A stretch of 64,000 nucleotides of DNA from Kordiimonas sediminis (lineage in GTDB: Bacteria > Pseudomonadota > Alphaproteobacteria > Sphingomonadales > Kordiimonadaceae). Under the pieces are notes generated by a model. It did no database searches. It had not been told where the DNA came from and was given only the letters and a program-made list of their open reading frames with translations. Shown here piece by piece: positions 47,267-56,486 of the stretch. The stretch covers positions 1,240,001-1,304,000 of the forward strand of contig NZ_BNCI01000002.1 in the NCBI RefSeq assembly GCF_014656395.1, in the 5' to 3' direction. The position numbers and the translations under genes are program-made. The stretch's first letter is position 1; the number at the start of each line of letters is the position of its first letter.

Positions 47267-47785
47267 ATGGCCTTTACCATTCGCCCTTATTCCAGTCTTG
47301 ACTGGGAGTTTGTCAAACGCATCAATCAGGAAGGTATAGAGACCGGACATGCAACTTTCGATGCACAGCCGAAAGAGCGATCTGTCTGGGAAAATGATAG
47401 TTACGACTGGAGCCAGTTTGTTGCCGTCTCAGACACAGGAGAGGTTTGTGGCTGGGTATGCATGTGGCCAACAAGTGACCGGTGCTGCTACAGTGGGATT
47501 GCAGAAATCAGCATTTATATTAGCAAAAGTGCTCGCGGTCAGGGCGTTGGCAAAGCCCTGATCAACGAAGCAGTAAAAGCTTCAGAAGAAAATGGCTTCT
47601 GGACTATTGTTGCCGGCGTATTCCCCGAAAACACAGCATCCGTCAAACTACATCACGCGTGCGGATTTCGTACCGTTGGTGTTCGGGAAAAAATGGGATT
47701 AATGGCCTATGGTCCCTTAAAAAATGTCTGGCGGGACAACCTGTTACTGGAACGGCGCAGTAAAACAGTTGGTGTTGGCACCTAA
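47267..47785 (+). CDS. GNAT N-acetyltransferase, phosphinothricin acetyltransferase-like
   Basis: 172-aa acetyl-CoA-dependent acetyltransferase. The CoA loop is KSARGQGVGKALINEAVKAS; the start FTIRPYSSLDWEFVKRINQE and the GIETGHATFDAQPKERSVWE stretch are typical of the PAT/YncA group, as is NTASVKLHHACGFRTVGVRE. Members acetylate phosphinothricin, methionine sulfone or free amino acids. AAGGA upstream supports the ATG. Substrate unknown. Confidence 0.92.
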   Translation: MAFTIRPYSSLDWEFVKRINQEGIETGHATFDAQPKERSVWENDSYDWSQFVAVSDTGEVCGWVCMWPTSDRCCYSGIAEISIYISKSARGQGVGKALINEAVKASEENGFWTIVAGVFPENTASVKLHHACGFRTVGVREKMGLMAYGPLKNVWRDNLLLERRSKTVGVGT

Positions 47786-47900
47786 ATTTTTATGGACTAT
47801 ATTACCATCCGTTAACTTCCTTGGTCTAGCGTATAGGCTTGATGTGCCTGCGGGGGTTACACAACAGGCATTCACCGATTAATCTACAGAGGCAAACCTG

Positions 47901-49223
47901 ATGATTTCATACGAACCACTTGGTCCCAGCTCCATTGAAGCAACCGGTCTTGATCCAGTTCTATTGCAGCAACTGGTTGTTAAAGGAATGTTTGTTGAAA
48001 ATTTAGAGACCACCAACCAATTAACAGAAGAAATAAAACTGCCCTCGAAAATCATTGGCGATATTCTTCAGGACCTGATTACCAAACAGTATATTGAAGC
48101 AGCCGGCATGTCTGGTGCAACAGGTGCCAGCGGTGGTTTTGGAAACCTACGCTATACGTTGACCAGGAGCGGCAAATCCTTCGCATCAGAGGCTCTCACA
48201 CAAAGTCAATATTTTGGCCCTGCTCCGGTTCCGCTTGCCACATTCCAGGCGCAAGTACGCGCGCAGGCGATCGGAGATGAGCGCGTGGCTCCGGAAGACA
48301 TTGACGAATCTTTCTCTGACATTGTCGTGCCTGATGAATTTAAAAAACGCTTGGGCCCTGCTGTCAACTCAGGCATGAGTATCCTGATTTATGGCCCTGC
48401 GGGTAATGGTAAAACCACCGTTGCTGAAAAAGTGGCCAAAATATACGAATCCCATGTCTATATCCCCTACGCAATTGAAGTGAACGGTGCGATCATCAAG
48501 GTCTACGACCCCTCTGTGCATGAGGCCATGGCGCATGACTGGGACGGTATTGAACGCCGCGCGGTGATCCGGTCCCGTAAGGATGAAAGATTTGTTGCCT
48601 GTAAACGCCCCGTGATCATCACTGGTGGTGAGCTGAACATGGAAATGCTTGATTTGAAATTCAATGAAATCAGCAAATTCTATGAAGCCCCCCTGCATAT
48701 CAAGGCGCTGAATGGCACCTTCATAATTGATGACTTTGGCCGCCAGATGGTTAGCCCGGAAGAACTGCTGAACCGCTGGATTGTACCGCTACAAAGCCGG
48801 GTTGACTATCTGAAACTACACAGTGGAAAATCTTTCCAGATACCGTTTGATGAACTTGTTATCTTTTCAACCAACCTTTCGCCTGATGATTTGATGGACC
48901 CGGCATTTCTGCGCCGTATTCCCTACAAGCTAGAGACCAAAGACCCATCCCCTGAAGCTTTCAGAGCAATCTTCGACTATGTTGCCTCTAAAGAAGGGTT
49001 AGATCTGACTGACGAGATTTTCGATTATACTGTCTCCCAGATTACAGAAGTCGCTGGGAAACCGCTGGCAGCATATCAGCCGAAGTTTATTGTCGACCAG
49101 ATCAAAGCCGCCTGCAAATATGAAGGCGAAATGCTATCTTTTTCCAAGCGCTATGTAGAAGACGCGCTCAGGAACCTGTACGTACAGGATAGTAGTTATG
49201 TCGGACAGGTTGGTATGAGCTAA
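47901..49223 (+). CDS. AAA+ ATPase with N-terminal winged-helix-like domain
   Basis: 440-aa cytosolic ATPase. Residues 15-95 look like a winged helix (LLQQLVVKGMFVENLETTNQ, LPSKIIGDILQDLITKQYIE, LRYTLTRSGKSFASEAL). After a linker comes the AAA+ module: Walker A GPAGNGKT (165-172), Walker B TFIIDDFG (273-280), sensor 1 IFSTNLS, and basic residues FLRRIPYK as likely arginine finger. Insert YAIEVNGAIIKVYDPSVHEA is unusual. No partner gene adjoins, and it has its own short leader with GAGG before the ATG. A similar architecture occurs in alphaproteobacterial genomes without known function, as far as I recall. It could be a remodelling ATPase. Confidence 0.8.
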   Translation: MISYEPLGPSSIEATGLDPVLLQQLVVKGMFVENLETTNQLTEEIKLPSKIIGDILQDLITKQYIEAAGMSGATGASGGFGNLRYTLTRSGKSFASEALTQSQYFGPAPVPLATFQAQVRAQAIGDERVAPEDIDESFSDIVVPDEFKKRLGPAVNSGMSILIYGPAGNGKTTVAEKVAKIYESHVYIPYAIEVNGAIIKVYDPSVHEAMAHDWDGIERRAVIRSRKDERFVACKRPVIITGGELNMEMLDLKFNEISKFYEAPLHIKALNGTFIIDDFGRQMVSPEELLNRWIVPLQSRVDYLKLHSGKSFQIPFDELVIFSTNLSPDDLMDPAFLRRIPYKLETKDPSPEAFRAIFDYVASKEGLDLTDEIFDYTVSQITEVAGKPLAAYQPKFIVDQIKAACKYEGEMLSFSKRYVEDALRNLYVQDSSYVGQVGMS

Positions 49224-49258
49224 GGGTAGCCGCTCAGAAGTACTTGAACATTAACGTT

Positions 49259-49293
49259 TATCCCCGTAGTCTTTTCAAAATTCTATGGGGATA
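49259..49293 (+). promoter_or_regulatory. Hairpin holding the ribosome binding site of the serine hydrolase gene
   Basis: TATCCCCGTAG and CTATGGGGATA pair over 11 bases with one mismatch, loop 13 nt, and are followed by five T and the ATG. The only Shine-Dalgarno-like bases (GGGGAT) are in the right arm. It could be a terminator of the ATPase gene or a fold that limits translation of the next gene, or both. Confidence 0.55.
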
Positions 49294-49298
49294 TTTTT

Positions 49299-50390
49299 AT
49301 GTTTAAAGTTACTTCGTTATCTACCGCACTCGTTGTGCTACTAACCGCATGCACGCCATCAGAACCGCCTGCCCCAACCTTTCCTGGGCAGGAATGGGAA
49401 GCCATCAGCGATCCTGCTATTCTTGGCTTCAGCAGGCCTGAACTTGCGGACCTTGATGCCCATCTGAAAACACTGAACACACAAAGTCTGCATGTCAGTG
49501 TTGATGGTAGATCCGTCTATACATACGGAGATGTCACCGAGGTTGGCTATATTGCCAGTGTTCGAAAAAGTATTCTCGCGATTATGTACGGTAAGTATGT
49601 CAAAGACGGAACAATTAATCTGGAAAGTACCCTTGCTGAGCTTGGAATTGATGACGTTGGCGGATTACTCGAGATTGAAAAAAAGGCCACCGTTCGCGAC
49701 CTGATCAGTGCACGATCGGGCATTTATCATCCTGCGGCGAATGGCGGTGATAGCATAGCAGACGCACCAGAACGCGGTTCAAAAGAACCCGGCACCTACT
49801 TCCTTTATAACAATTGGGATTTCAATGCATCTGGCACCATTTTCGAACAATCCACCGGCAAAGGCATTTTTGAGGATTTAAACACACAGATTGCTCTGCC
49901 CCTGGGCTTTCAGGACTTCACCCTTGCTGATCATGAAAAGTCAGGCGATCCGGAAAAGTCACAGCACCTTGCCTATCACATGCACCTGTCAGCCAGGGAC
50001 CTTGCCCGGTTTGGGCACTTGATGCTGATGGAGGGACGCTGGGATGACAAACAACTGATACCGGCAGACTGGGTTGCTGAATCTGTATCCTCTATCACAC
50101 CTAATGAGGAAATGAACCCGCTGCCCACCCGGGAAACAGGGCTGGAATACGGCTATATGTGGTGGGTTTTCGATGATGACACCAGCCCGGATGGTTTTAA
50201 AGGCGCCTATGCCGGCAGGGGCCATTTTGGCCAGTATATTGCTGTCTTCCCCGAACTGGGCATGGTCATCAGCCATAAAACCAAGGCAATACCGTATAAA
50301 ACCCCTGAAGAGTATGAACAGGTACGCGTCACGTGGGACGCATTCATGAGCATAGTAGATAAACTCGTCGCGGCGCGCTTAACGGACTAG
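49299..50390 (+). CDS. Serine hydrolase (beta-lactamase class C family), lipoprotein
   Basis: 363-aa exported enzyme. Lipobox LLTAC puts the lipidated cysteine at 18. The catalytic Ser-x-x-Lys is S87-V-R-K90 in [24 protein letters not shown] is the Tyr-x-Asn element and GRGHFGQYI stands where the third motif is expected. Members are esterases, D-amino acid peptidases or 6-aminohexanoate-dimer hydrolases; resistance function is unlikely from the sequence. The DUF885 gene follows 43 nt later. Confidence 0.9.
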   Translation: MFKVTSLSTALVVLLTACTPSEPPAPTFPGQEWEAISDPAILGFSRPELADLDAHLKTLNTQSLHVSVDGRSVYTYGDVTEVGYIASVRKSILAIMYGKYVKDGTINLESTLAELGIDDVGGLLEIEKKATVRDLISARSGIYHPAANGGDSIADAPERGSKEPGTYFLYNNWDFNASGTIFEQSTGKGIFEDLNTQIALPLGFQDFTLADHEKSGDPEKSQHLAYHMHLSARDLARFGHLMLMEGRWDDKQLIPADWVAESVSSITPNEEMNPLPTRETGLEYGYMWWVFDDDTSPDGFKGAYAGRGHFGQYIAVFPELGMVISHKTKAIPYKTPEEYEQVRVTWDAFMSIVDKLVAARLTD

Positions 50391-50433
50391 AAACTCACAG
50401 CGTCGCAGCAGCAACAAACAAGGACCCTTTCAT

Positions 50434-52083
50434 ATGGCGAACCTTAAACCTCTGATGCGGCGCTTTATTAAAGTAGCTGCAATTTTTCTAATCTCATCGT
50501 TGCCAGTATCGGCGGACGACTATGCAAAGCTGCAGGAACTGTTCCAGGAATGGCGTAGTTTTGAAGTCCCCCCGCAGTTTGAAGGTGCACCGGACTACCG
50601 GGCAGAGACATTCGATCGGCGCCACAAAGAACTGCAAACATATATTAACAAACTGAACAATCTGGACACATCAGACTGGACTACTGAACAGCGTGTAGAC
50701 TGGCACATCTTACGAGCTGAATTAAGCGGCTATGATTTTAACCACAGAGTTTTGAAACCCTGGGCACGCGACCCGGCATTTTATAAATCGGTCTGGACAT
50801 ATAAAAGCGATGTCCCAGCGCACGAAGGCCCCAGTCACCATGCCCTGACAGAGCTTTGGACATATAACTTTCCTCTTTCAAAATCTGAAGAAGACCGGTT
50901 AATCAGTGACCTTAAGGTCATCCCCCCCCTATATGCACAAGCCAAACAAAATTTGGTCGGCAATGCACGGGAGTTATGGATCGCTGGCATCCGGGATATT
51001 GACACACAGGCATCAGTGCTGAATGGTCTGCGGCAAGACATTGAAACCACTGCGTCTCCCCCCCTGATGACCGCACTGAATGCAGCGATAGATGCTACGA
51101 CCGACCTGGCAGACTGGTTACGGTCACAAGCAGATAGCAAAACCGGCCCGTCAGGCATAGGCAAAGATAACTACACCTGGTATCAGCAGAATGTGCACTT
51201 GGTCCCCCTTACGTGGGAAGATGAATTTCGGCTTCTAAAGCGGGAACTGGACCGTGCATGGTCATCCTTGAAGCTGGAAGAACACCGCAATCGTCACCTG
51301 CCTGCATTACAGCCCGCTGCGAATGCAGAGGAATACAATAAACTGGCACAAGATGCCGCGAATACCCTTCTGACCTTCCTTGACAAGGGAGAAGTGGTAA
51401 CGGTTGAAGAGTATTTCCGTCCTGCGCTTGAAGCGCATCTTGGGGAATATGTCCCGGCTGAAACCAGAAACTTCTTCTATATCGGTTCGCACCTCGACCC
51501 TCTGCCATTATTCTCGCATTTTTATCACTGGTTTGAACTGGCCAGAATGGACCATGACCCCCACCCTAATCCAATGCGGCGTGGTCCGATGCTTTATAAC
51601 ATTTTTGACAGTCGGAACGAAGGCACAGCAACCGCAGTCGAAGAAATTTTCATGCATGCAGGTCTGTATGACAACAACCCCAGAAGTCGGGAAATTGTCT
51701 GGATTATGCTGGCCCAGCGCGCTGCACGCGGCCTTGGATCGCTTTATGCGCATGCCAATGAAATGACCATGGAAGATGCTGGTAAAATCCACATGGACTG
51801 GACACCACGTGGCTGGATGAAAACAGAAAAAGAGCTATTGATATTTGAACAACATCTCTATCTGCGGCAACCAGGATACGGCACAAGCTACATTACAGGC
51901 AAATATTTGCTGGAACGCGCAATGGCAGATTATGCAAAGCAGTGTGAAGAACAGGGAAAACCGTTTGTGCTGCGTGACTTCTTTGACGAACTGAATGCCA
52001 TTGGCGGCATTCCAATTGCTTTGGGTAGATGGCAAATGACCGGCAAAGATAATGAAATCCAAATGATGATGCAGGCACGCTAA
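50434..52083 (+). CDS. DUF885 family secreted protein
   Basis: 549-aa protein with a signal peptide ([14 protein letters not shown]). The C-terminal half fits DUF885, a family of zinc-peptidase-like proteins: [20 protein letters not shown], and [19 protein letters not shown] near the end. The usual HExxPGHH metal motif is not seen at the expected place; instead [19 protein letters not shown] is found, so it may be a divergent or non-peptidase member. The bidirectional terminator follows. Likely cotranscribed with the serine hydrolase. Confidence 0.85.
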   Translation: MANLKPLMRRFIKVAAIFLISSLPVSADDYAKLQELFQEWRSFEVPPQFEGAPDYRAETFDRRHKELQTYINKLNNLDTSDWTTEQRVDWHILRAELSGYDFNHRVLKPWARDPAFYKSVWTYKSDVPAHEGPSHHALTELWTYNFPLSKSEEDRLISDLKVIPPLYAQAKQNLVGNARELWIAGIRDIDTQASVLNGLRQDIETTASPPLMTALNAAIDATTDLADWLRSQADSKTGPSGIGKDNYTWYQQNVHLVPLTWEDEFRLLKRELDRAWSSLKLEEHRNRHLPALQPAANAEEYNKLAQDAANTLLTFLDKGEVVTVEEYFRPALEAHLGEYVPAETRNFFYIGSHLDPLPLFSHFYHWFELARMDHDPHPNPMRRGPMLYNIFDSRNEGTATAVEEIFMHAGLYDNNPRSREIVWIMLAQRAARGLGSLYAHANEMTMEDAGKIHMDWTPRGWMKTEKELLIFEQHLYLRQPGYGTSYITGKYLLERAMADYAKQCEEQGKPFVLRDFFDELNAIGGIPIALGRWQMTGKDNEIQMMMQAR

Positions 52084-52113
52084 TACCTATAACACTACAC
52101 AACCAATCATAGA

Positions 52114-52145
52114 AAAAGCCACCGACCATCTGGTCGGTGGCTTTT
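52114..52145. terminator. Strong bidirectional terminator
   Basis: AAAAGCCACCGACC and GGTCGGTGGCTTTT pair over 14 bp around ATCT. It lies between the convergent DUF885 and M20 genes. Confidence 0.92.
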
Positions 52146-52167
52146 CAATTCTCTAGAAACGAATTGA

Positions 52168-53595
52168 TTACTTACGGTAATCAAGTGGTGGCTTACGGTC
52201 ACCCAGCAGAGCTTCATAAACAAAGTCGTCACCAACTTTTTCTTTATGCTCCGCTTTTGCTGCTGCACGCAGTTCAGGGTTTGTGAATAGCTCCTGTGCA
52301 ATCAGTGCCATGGACTTGGCCGCGTTGTCAGTGCCCTTATACCCAATGGACATTCCGCTTGCCGCAACTGCCTGCCAGCTGTGAGCTGGTGTGCCAGGCA
52401 CCCATGTAGCAGTTGAAATACCAACAGTTGGGACAGCGATAGAAACATCACCCACATCAGTTGAACCGAACGTACTTGTTAGGCGGTATGGCTGTTGCTG
52501 GCTTTCACTACCCAAGGAAAGGTTAGGTGCGTTCAGCGTCTTGTAGATCGCCTCGGCAAACTCCTGCTCTTCTTTCGTATAGGTTACGCCGCCAACCTGA
52601 CGCATCTTCGCATCAGCCATTTTTTGCAGTGCTTCGTTCACTACTACAGGGTGGTTTCCGTGAATGATTTCCCACTCAACTTCTGTGCCAGTACCTGTTG
52701 CTGCGCCGCGTGCAGCATTTTCAACACGCTCCCAGATGTTCTTAACTTCAAGAGACTTTGGATGACGCACATAGTAGAATACTTCGGCAGCATCCGGCAC
52801 GACGTTTGGTGCAAAACCACCCTTTGTGATGACATAGTGAATACGCGTTTCCTGCGGAACGTGTTCACGCATCATATTCACCATATTATTCATCGCTTCA
52901 ACGCCGTCCAGTGCAGAACGTGCTTTTTCTGGCGCACCGGCTGCGTGTGCCGAAACACCTTTAAAGCGGAACTTTGCAGAACGGTTTGCAAGCGTAGTTG
53001 CTGCTGCTGCGGAGTTTGCGCTGCTGGCATGCCAATGGATTGCAAAGTCTACATCTTTCAACAGACCTTCACGAACCATGTAAACTTTACCACTGCCACC
53101 TTCTTCGGCAGGCGTACCATACAGGCGAATTGTGCCTTTCTGGCCAGAAGACGCGAGCCACTTTTTCACAGCAATTGCTGCTTCGACGGACCCCGCACCA
53201 AACAGGTTATGACCACATGCCTGACCGGCACCTTTACCTTCGATTGGCTGACGGTGTGGTACAGCGTCCTGGTTTATACCAGGCAGTGCATCCATTTCGG
53301 CCAGAATACCGATAACAGGACCGCCAGAGCCGTAACTTGCAACAAACGCAGTTGGAATGCCAGCAACGCCAGCTTCAACCTTGAAACCTTCTGCCTTCAG
53401 GATATCCTGCATCAACTTCGTGCTTTTATTTTCCTGATACCCTACTTCAGCATAGTCCCACAGCTTGCTTGCCAGGTTTTCAATGCGGTCATAGCTACCA
53501 TCCATATGATCCAGTACATCATCACTGAATGCAGGCGATGACAGAAGAACACCTGCCAGCGCGGTTGCTTTTAAAATTTTTGATTTAATTGTCAT
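52168..53595 (-). CDS. M20-family amidohydrolase, aminobenzoyl-glutamate utilisation B-like
   Basis: 475 aa with a signal peptide (ILKATALAGVLLSSPAFSDD), so exported. Metal-binding stretches are IGILAEMDALPG, GQACGHNLFGAGSVEAAIAV and YGTPAEEGGSGKVYMVREGL; HWHASSANSAAAATTLANRS is typical of the AbgB group. The start MTIKSKILKATALAG is chosen because it begins the signal peptide. The preceding gene, 14 nt upstream in the same direction, encodes a second M20 enzyme. Natural substrate unknown; p-aminobenzoyl-glutamate or N-acyl peptides are family examples. Confidence 0.92.
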   Translation of the reverse strand: MTIKSKILKATALAGVLLSSPAFSDDVLDHMDGSYDRIENLASKLWDYAEVGYQENKSTKLMQDILKAEGFKVEAGVAGIPTAFVASYGSGGPVIGILAEMDALPGINQDAVPHRQPIEGKGAGQACGHNLFGAGSVEAAIAVKKWLASSGQKGTIRLYGTPAEEGGSGKVYMVREGLLKDVDFAIHWHASSANSAAAATTLANRSAKFRFKGVSAHAAGAPEKARSALDGVEAMNNMVNMMREHVPQETRIHYVITKGGFAPNVVPDAAEVFYYVRHPKSLEVKNIWERVENAARGAATGTGTEVEWEIIHGNHPVVVNEALQKMADAKMRQVGGVTYTKEEQEFAEAIYKTLNAPNLSLGSESQQQPYRLTSTFGSTDVGDVSIAVPTVGISTATWVPGTPAHSWQAVAASGMSIGYKGTDNAAKSMALIAQELFTNPELRAAAKAEHKEKVGDDFVYEALLGDRKPPLDYRK

Positions 53596-53609
53596 AAATA
53601 TATTCCCCT

Positions 53610-54923
53610 TTACTCTGAATTCTTGTGCAGCCAATCAAGGGCAAGTGAGCTAAGCGCCTTCACCCCGGATGGCAGTGCATCATCGTTAACATAAAAATAC
53701 GGTGAATGGTTTGGTGCCATATCAGCCCGTGTTGCGTTTGCTTTGGATACGCCCAGACCAAAGAACAGACCTGGTATTTTTTGCTGGAAGAATGAAAAAT
53801 CTTCCGCGCCCATCACAGGCTTGACCACATAGGCTTTTCCGCCCGCAGACGAACGATCAAGTATTGGTGCCATGTCAGCAGTCAACGCCGGATCATTTAC
53901 GGTAACAGGATACCCTTTAGTGATCACGACCTCGGCTTCTGCACCATAACTTTCTGCAATTTTCTCGGCAGTACGCTTAATCCGCATATGGATATCATCC
54001 CGCATCGCCATATCAAATGTACGGATGGTTCCAGTCATGGTTACATCTTCTGGAATAATATTGCCGCGATTACCACCGTTGATGGATCCAACCGTCACTA
54101 CGGCCGGCGCCGTTGAAATATCCACCTGACGACTAACGATCGTCTGCAGACCGTTTACCACCTGCGCAGATACCGCGATTGGATCAACACCGCCCCACGG
54201 CATGGAACCATGGGTCTGCACACCTTTGATTTTGATATAGAGACTGTCAGCCGCGGCGAGGAAGCCTTCCGGCTTATAACTAATCACACCAGGAGGGCCA
54301 GGAAACACATGAAGCCCGAAGATTGCTTTCGGTGCATCTGCGCCGTCCAGAACACCTTCCTTGATCATAAGTTCGGCACCCCCTTCTTCCCCTTCAGGCG
54401 CGCCTTCTTCGGCAGGCTGGAAGAAGAATTTCACTGTACCGGGTATCTCATCACGCATACCAGCGAGCACTTCGGCAACGCCAAGCAGGATTGAAATATG
54501 AGCATCATGACCACAGGCGTGCATCACACCGGTTTCAACGCCCTGCCACATGGTTGTAACTTTGCTGGCAAAGGGTAGCCCGGTTTTTTCTTGTACAGGC
54601 AGGCCGTCTATATCAGCCCTAAGCGCGACAACGGAACCGGGTTTACCGCCCTTCAGTGTCCCGACGATGCCAGTATGCGCGACACCTGTCTCTACCTCTA
54701 TTCCCAATGATTTCAGATGTTCTGCAATTTTCGCAGATGTCTTAAACTCCCGGTTCCCAAGCTCCGGGTTAGCATGAAAATGATGCCGTAGCTCAACTAC
54801 TGTTGGCATGACCTGTTTGGTTGCTGCATCGACTTTATCTTGCCAGGCATCAGAAGCGGACACCGCTCCGTAAGAAATCGCTGTCAAGGATGCCCCGAAA
54901 GCGAGAGCACGAAGAAACTGCAT
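53610..54923 (-). CDS. M20-family amidohydrolase (IAA-amino acid hydrolase/hippuricase type)
   Basis: 437-aa exported enzyme; signal peptide FLRALAFGASLTAISYGAVS ends near residue 22. Metal ligands lie in LRADIDGLPVQEKTGLPF, VMHACGHDAHISILLGVAEV and FFQPAEEGAPEGEEGGAEL; GLHVFPGPPGVISYKPEG and VMGAEDFSFFQQKIPGLFF complete the pattern. The start at MQFLRALAFGA is chosen for the signal peptide. First gene of a two-gene operon. It should release amino acids from N-acyl or small peptide substrates in the periplasm. Confidence 0.93.
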   Translation of the reverse strand: MQFLRALAFGASLTAISYGAVSASDAWQDKVDAATKQVMPTVVELRHHFHANPELGNREFKTSAKIAEHLKSLGIEVETGVAHTGIVGTLKGGKPGSVVALRADIDGLPVQEKTGLPFASKVTTMWQGVETGVMHACGHDAHISILLGVAEVLAGMRDEIPGTVKFFFQPAEEGAPEGEEGGAELMIKEGVLDGADAPKAIFGLHVFPGPPGVISYKPEGFLAAADSLYIKIKGVQTHGSMPWGGVDPIAVSAQVVNGLQTIVSRQVDISTAPAVVTVGSINGGNRGNIIPEDVTMTGTIRTFDMAMRDDIHMRIKRTAEKIAESYGAEAEVVITKGYPVTVNDPALTADMAPILDRSSAGGKAYVVKPVMGAEDFSFFQQKIPGLFFGLGVSKANATRADMAPNHSPYFYVNDDALPSGVKALSSLALDWLHKNSE

Positions 54924-55254
54924 AAAAATCCCCTTAACCGTAATAAACATAAGATTGGTTGCGAGCAGACTAGACCTACTGCTTGTGTATTCGCAAGGCA
55001 ATCTACCCCACTTTTGCACATTTTAATGCGCGACATTAGCTGATTTTTCAAGTTATCCTGTTATAAAATACGGTTATGAACCTCAAATTCCTTCGATTTT
55101 TTTGGAATACCCCCAGTACAGAATTAAACTAATCTCAGTAAACGCTGACGCAACGCCATAAACGAATTTCCTGTCGAAATAACGTTCTATTATGTATATC
55201 TTACAATAAGTTGTGTTCTTCTCTTCACGGGCACGACTCGACCACAAAGGGCGG
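54924..55254. other. Non-coding region between M20 operon and SdpI-like gene
   Basis: Divergent upstream region of 331 nt, AT-rich. No open frame of coding character and no RNA gene seen. Promoters of both genes must lie here, but none stands out clearly. Confidence 0.5.
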
Positions 55255-55917
55255 ATGATGCATCAATTTACGAAAGATAACAGACTGGCGCTCAGTTTTA
55301 TTGGCCTCACTTTCCTGATCGGGCTCATTGGCGCTCTTTTACTTCCGCCAAACACCCCCCTACCTGTTCACTGGAACTTTTCTGGTGAGATAGACATGTT
55401 CGCCACCACCCCGGGCGCGTTATTTATCATGCCGGGATTAGGTCTGTTAATCAGCGGTATCATTGGTGCTGCCGCCTTGATCGCCCGCACTTCCGAAACC
55501 AGGGATCAATCGAAAAATGCGATTAAGAAAATCCTGACGCCGATAATGGCCTTACTGCTTTTCCTTCAGGTTTTGCTGATTTCACAAGCTATGGGACATA
55601 GTCTGTTTGGATTGAAAACCATCCTAATGGGTGTGGCTTTAATGCTCCTGTTCGTGGGTAATATGCTGGTTAACTTACCCCTAAATCATGTGATGGGCAT
55701 TCGCCTGCCATGGACAGTAAATAATGATAAAAACTGGCAAAAAACACATACCTTTGCAAGGGCTGTCTTCACAGTTACGGCTCTAATCCTGATCATTACC
55801 ATTCCTTTGGTACCTGAGAGTATTGCTATACGCTTTACGCTCTTTGCCTGTCTTCTGGCTGGTATTTCCCCTGCAATATACAGTTGGCGCATTCACAAAA
55901 CACCTCTGGGCAAATAA
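55255..55917 (+). CDS. SdpI/DUF1648-like membrane protein
   Basis: 220-aa protein with six hydrophobic helices. The N-terminal LPPNTPLPVHWNFSGEIDMF is the DUF1648 signature, and the NHVMGIRLPWTVNNDKNWQK stretch followed by TH is the SdpI signature. SdpI of Bacillus gives immunity to the toxin SdpC and senses it; in proteobacteria homologs are free-standing with unknown role. The start is taken at the first of two adjacent ATGs after AAAGGGCGG. Monocistronic. Confidence 0.82.
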   Translation: MMHQFTKDNRLALSFIGLTFLIGLIGALLLPPNTPLPVHWNFSGEIDMFATTPGALFIMPGLGLLISGIIGAAALIARTSETRDQSKNAIKKILTPIMALLLFLQVLLISQAMGHSLFGLKTILMGVALMLLFVGNMLVNLPLNHVMGIRLPWTVNNDKNWQKTHTFARAVFTVTALILIITIPLVPESIAIRFTLFACLLAGISPAIYSWRIHKTPLGK

Positions 55918-56026
55918 TCGAATTTATCGATTACTGAGGTTAAGTAACTCCATTGGATTAAAGGGTACGCGTTTGGCATAGTCTGAGGCGTTGAAACGAA
56001 ACACCCAACAACAGGGAGAGCAAACT

Positions 56027-56476
56027 ATGACTATGCAGAACACAGCAGTAATTAATCCCCTTAAAACCGTACTTGCGGAATCTGTGCAACTGTATGTTCT
56101 GACGCAGAATGTGCATTGGAATGTAACCGGCCCCCTGTTTCAGCCCGTGCACTTGCTGACCGAAGGGCAGTATACAGAATTAGCACCTGCCATTGACGAG
56201 ATTGCCGAACGCATCAGAACGCTTGGTGCTAAAGCGCCCGGCAATATGCAAGCTTACATGTCGCTTGGCTCTATAGAAGACTGCTCAGAGGACGCATCGG
56301 CCAGAGATATGATCAAAAGCCTGGTTGCAGGACAAAACACCCTGATTGGTCATCTGAATGATGCCCTGAATGCCGCAGCAGACGCCAATGACGAAGTAAC
56401 GCAGGGTCTCCTGACAGACCGGCTTGCTGTACACGAAAAAAGTGTCTGGATGCTTAAAGCGATGCTGGAAGACTAA
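56027..56476 (+). CDS. dps: Dps family ferritin-like protein
   Basis: 149-aa DNA-protecting mini-ferritin. The ferroxidase ligands are His30, His42, Asp57 and Glu61 (in NVHWNVTGPLFQPVHLL and PAIDEIAERIR), with exactly the family spacing 12-15-4. It oxidises and stores iron with hydrogen peroxide. AGGGAGAG eight bases before supports the ATG; a TTG twelve codons earlier is not needed. Ten bases separate its stop from that of the convergent oxidoreductase gene. Confidence 0.95.
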   Translation: MTMQNTAVINPLKTVLAESVQLYVLTQNVHWNVTGPLFQPVHLLTEGQYTELAPAIDEIAERIRTLGAKAPGNMQAYMSLGSIEDCSEDASARDMIKSLVAGQNTLIGHLNDALNAAADANDEVTQGLLTDRLAVHEKSVWMLKAMLED

Positions 56477-56486
56477 GGTACGGTAT

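Noticed and set aside
52495-53541. Plus-strand open frame of 348 codons
   Set aside because: Antisense to the first M20 gene, which has full metal-site motifs; the frame is Cys/Phe/His-rich and has no proper start.
55916-55932. AATCGA-ATTTA-TCGATT as terminator of the SdpI-like gene
   Set aside because: Only a 6-bp AT-rich stem overlapping the stop codon, and no U-tract; not listed.
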